From positions 1 to 7,148 of the forward strand of contig JAUQXU010000431.1 of the NCBI GenBank assembly GCA_030837935.1: a DNA stretch of 7,148 nucleotides. Reading direction: 5' to 3'. The notes under the pieces were generated by a model. It made no database searches and was not told where the DNA came from. It saw only the letters and a program-made list of their open reading frames with translations. The position numbers and the translations under genes were made by a program. Origin of the DNA: Candidatus Brocadia sp. (GTDB taxonomy: Bacteria; Planctomycetota; Brocadiia; Brocadiales; Brocadiaceae). Positions 5,869 to 7,148 of this stretch are shown piece after piece. Position 1 is the first letter of the stretch. Every line of letters starts with the position of its first letter.

Positions 5869-6030
5869 ATGAAAGCATGGGATAAAACAATACATGATCT
5901 TTTAATACCTGCGCGGACTGATTTAGTTTTAGGCCTTAATGTACCCAGGGTACATTTTAAAAGCTCTACCACAGATATAATCTTACTTGTTCGTGACATT
6001 CTGGCTAATTTCAAAGTTTTAATTTTTTAG
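5869..6030 (+). CDS. Small 53-residue protein of unknown function, directly upstream of the DUF1566 gene
   Basis: The frame begins MKAWDKTIHDLLIPAR and ends RDILANFKVLIF at TAG 6028-6030. It has a good ribosome site, AAAGGA at 5854-5859, 9 nt before the ATG, and a promoter placed to start the mRNA just before it. The product is a mix of charged and hydrophobic residues without a signal peptide, a clear membrane segment or a motif I recognise. Its stop codon overlaps the ribosome site (AGGGAG, 6029-6034) of the DUF1566 gene, whose ATG follows after 12 nt, an arrangement suited to translational coupling. It contains a 19-bp palindrome at 5938-5956. It could be a real small protein, a leader peptide or an untranslated leader. 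The small size and lack of known relatives keep confidence moderate. Confidence 0.45.
   Translation: MKAWDKTIHDLLIPARTDLVLGLNVPRVHFKSSTTDIILLVRDILANFKVLIF
5938..5956. repeat. 19-bp near-perfect palindrome AATGTACCC-A-GGGTACATT
   Basis: Two 9-bp arms are perfectly complementary around a single central A. The centre lies about 95 bp downstream of the predicted transcription start and about 95 bp upstream of the DUF1566 start, inside the small ORF. The symmetry and AT-rich flanks suit a dimeric repressor site. As RNA it would form an 8-bp stem with a 3-nt loop. There is no T-tract, so it is not an intrinsic terminator. Confidence 0.6.
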
Positions 6031-6042
6031 GGAGAATTTTCC

Positions 6043-6765
6043 ATGTTTTTTTTACGTTTTTGTACAGCAATTATTGGCATCATTATACTCGCCCCCATCT
6101 TGACTTACTCAGGGCCACTCGATTATACAGTTGTTCCCTTCGTCAGGGACTCAGATGTGGTCAATGGGAAAACCTTCCTGGAGCTAAACAGCGCCGGTAG
6201 TCAGGGATTAATTACGGGAACCCAACCTCAGAACATAGTTCAGAGTTCGGTACAAAAGACCTGCCAGACTGCTTCTTATGTGACAGTGAATGACGCAATT
6301 TCGGATAAAGGGGTAGCTTCGTCCAGTCCACGCTTTACGGATAATAGTAACGGTACCGTGACGGACAACCTTACTGGGTTGATATGGTTGCAGAATGCCA
6401 ATGTCGCGGGAGCAAGAATCTGGGCAGATGCCCTGACTGATGTGGAGAACCTGAATAGAGACGGAACGATGAATGGGACTTTTGCTGGTGATAAGAGCAA
6501 CGGTGGCAGTCACCAAAAAGACTGGCGTCTGCCGAACAGGAATGAGTTATCAAGCCTGACTGATTCAAGCAACAACAATCCTGCCCTTCCTTCGGGCTAC
6601 TCTGGCTTCTTTAGCGACGTGCAGTCGGACAACTACTGGTCGAGTGATACCCTCAAGGGCGGTATAGCCTATGCGTGGATCGTAAACATGAGCGATCACG
6701 GCATCATGGACACTGCCAATAAGACGGAAACTTGCTATGTATGGCCAGTTCGCGCAGGAAAATAA
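6043..6765 (+). CDS. Secreted DUF1566 (Lcl C-terminal domain) protein
   Basis: This 240-residue protein starts with a hydrophobic signal sequence (about residues 4-20, likely cut near S23-G24) and has no lipobox cysteine. Residues 71-98 read QKTCQTASYVTVNDAISDKG then PRF, a degraded form of the KTGQTxSY lead-in common before this domain. The DUF1566 domain follows: RFTDNSNGTVTDNLTGLIWLQNA (97-119), KDWRLPNRNEL (159-169), DNYWSSD (196-202) and the closing YVWPVRAG (232-239). All hallmark phrases are intact. The domain is named from the C-terminus of the Legionella collagen-like adhesin, and proteins bearing it are usually exported. A surface or binding role is inferred, with no partner visible. 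AGGGAG (6029-6034) lies 8 nt upstream of the start and overlaps the stop of the preceding small ORF, so the two are probably co-transcribed. No terminator hairpin is obvious after the stop. Confidence 0.9.
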   Translation: MFFLRFCTAIIGIIILAPILTYSGPLDYTVVPFVRDSDVVNGKTFLELNSAGSQGLITGTQPQNIVQSSVQKTCQTASYVTVNDAISDKGVASSSPRFTDNSNGTVTDNLTGLIWLQNANVAGARIWADALTDVENLNRDGTMNGTFAGDKSNGGSHQKDWRLPNRNELSSLTDSSNNNPALPSGYSGFFSDVQSDNYWSSDTLKGGIAYAWIVNMSDHGIMDTANKTETCYVWPVRAGK

Positions 6766-6793
6766 ATTTTTTGATACCTTGCCTTGGGAAAGA

Positions 6794-6830
6794 GTCGCGT
6801 AAAGAGTCTGGGAGAGCCTGGGGGTCGCGT
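6794..6830. repeat. Short direct repeat GTCGCGT in the G-rich spacer after DUF1566
   Basis: GTCGCGT occurs at 6794-6800 and again at 6824-6830, 30 bp apart, within a purine-rich stretch of GGGA/GAGAG/GGGGG runs. The end, GGGGGTCGCGTTTTAAATG, reminds me of sequence bordering REP elements moved by Y1 (RAYT) transposases, but no transposase is present and the likeness is from memory. I see no stable hairpin plus T-tract. Confidence 0.3.
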
Positions 6831-6902
6831 TTTAAATGTTAAGTTACCTTTATCCTGTTAATTTGACCTTTCGGCAAGACGTAGTCAATTAATTTTAAAT
6901 TC

Positions 6903-7148
6903 TTATGCCCCTTGCACCTTGTATTTTCTGGGGTCGGTGGCTTTGATAATGGCCGACACGGAATGCTGGTTGAATCCTTTGAATCCCTGAGTCCTCTGTA
7001 TATTTTCCAGGTGTCCACCGAGTGCACCGTTCTTGAGAAACATCTCATGCTGTGACTTTGTTATCAAATCTTTTTCCAGGAGTCTGTCCAGCCGTTCTTT
7101 GTCCAAACTCCAAATTTCACCTTCTGTAAAAGCCTGTTTTAAAAATTC
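6903..7148 (-). CDS. C-terminal 81 residues of an unrecognised protein (partial at right edge)
   Basis: The minus-strand frame is open from the window edge to TAA at 6903-6905. It reads EFLKQAFTEGEIWSLDKERL, then a helical, charged segment LDRLLEKDLITKSQHEMFL. The end is glycine-containing and basic: GFKGFNQHSVSAIIKATD, then PRKYKVQGA. A TTG codon at 7106 could act as a start, but the frame continues upstream without interruption, so the true start most likely lies outside the window. I do not recognise the family. The compact tail would fit the C-terminal module of a larger multi-domain protein, but that is only a guess. It converges on the DUF1566 gene, 137 bp away. Confidence 0.6.
   Translation of the reverse strand, partial: EFLKQAFTEGEIWSLDKERLDRLLEKDLITKSQHEMFLKNGALGGHLENIQRTQGFKGFNQHSVSAIIKATDPRKYKVQGA

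Noticed and set aside
6208..6516. Minus-strand frames opposite the DUF1566 gene
   Set aside because: They are antisense to an intact, well-recognised domain and have no supporting signals.

Overview
This window looks like chromosomal DNA from a Gram-negative-type bacterium. It carries two proteins with Sec signal peptides, a 978-residue AsmA-like envelope protein (DUF748) and several families of small palindromic intergenic repeats. The DUF1566 and SagB-type genes, together with a repeat whose arms are GTTGGGTT and AACCCAAC, resemble what I recall from anammox planctomycetes (Brocadiales). That assignment is from memory and is weak; nothing here is diagnostic. Codons follow the standard bacterial code.

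Layout. (1) Positions 1-696, minus strand: the N-terminal 232 residues of an AT-rich D12-class adenine-N6 DNA methyltransferase, running off the left edge. Its near-consensus promoter sits so close that the mRNA should be leaderless or nearly so. (2) Positions 697-1265: a gene-poor gap with a hairpin repeat, then a strong promoter and a leader of about 195 nt. (3) Positions 1266-1670, plus strand: a small exported 3D-domain protein, flanked by imperfect direct copies of its own 3' end and downstream sequence. (4) Positions 1671-2157: no gene; a 7-bp tandem repeat and two GCTCC/GGAGC hairpin units. (5) Positions 5642 down to 2158, minus strand: a row of three reading units. First comes a broken SagB-type nitroreductase gene with an internal deletion and a frameshift, still preceded by a plausible promoter. 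Next is a 39-codon remnant with a strong ribosome binding site that resembles the start of a CDGSH iron-sulfur protein. Last is the intact DUF748 gene. (6) Positions 5817-6765, plus strand: a promoter, a 53-residue small ORF of unknown function containing a 19-bp palindrome, and, 12 bp later, a secreted DUF1566 protein. (7) Positions 6903-7148, minus strand: the C-terminal 81 residues of an unrecognised protein running off the right edge.

The genes do not form one obvious pathway. Several concern the cell envelope (3D protein, DUF748, DUF1566), and the methyltransferase looks like an accessory gene. The clearest unusual points are the decaying SagB/CDGSH-like pair upstream of DUF748, the self-like repeats around the 3D gene, and the unannotated small ORF with palindrome ahead of DUF1566. 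I see no CRISPR array, rRNA or tRNA, and no complete mobile element.
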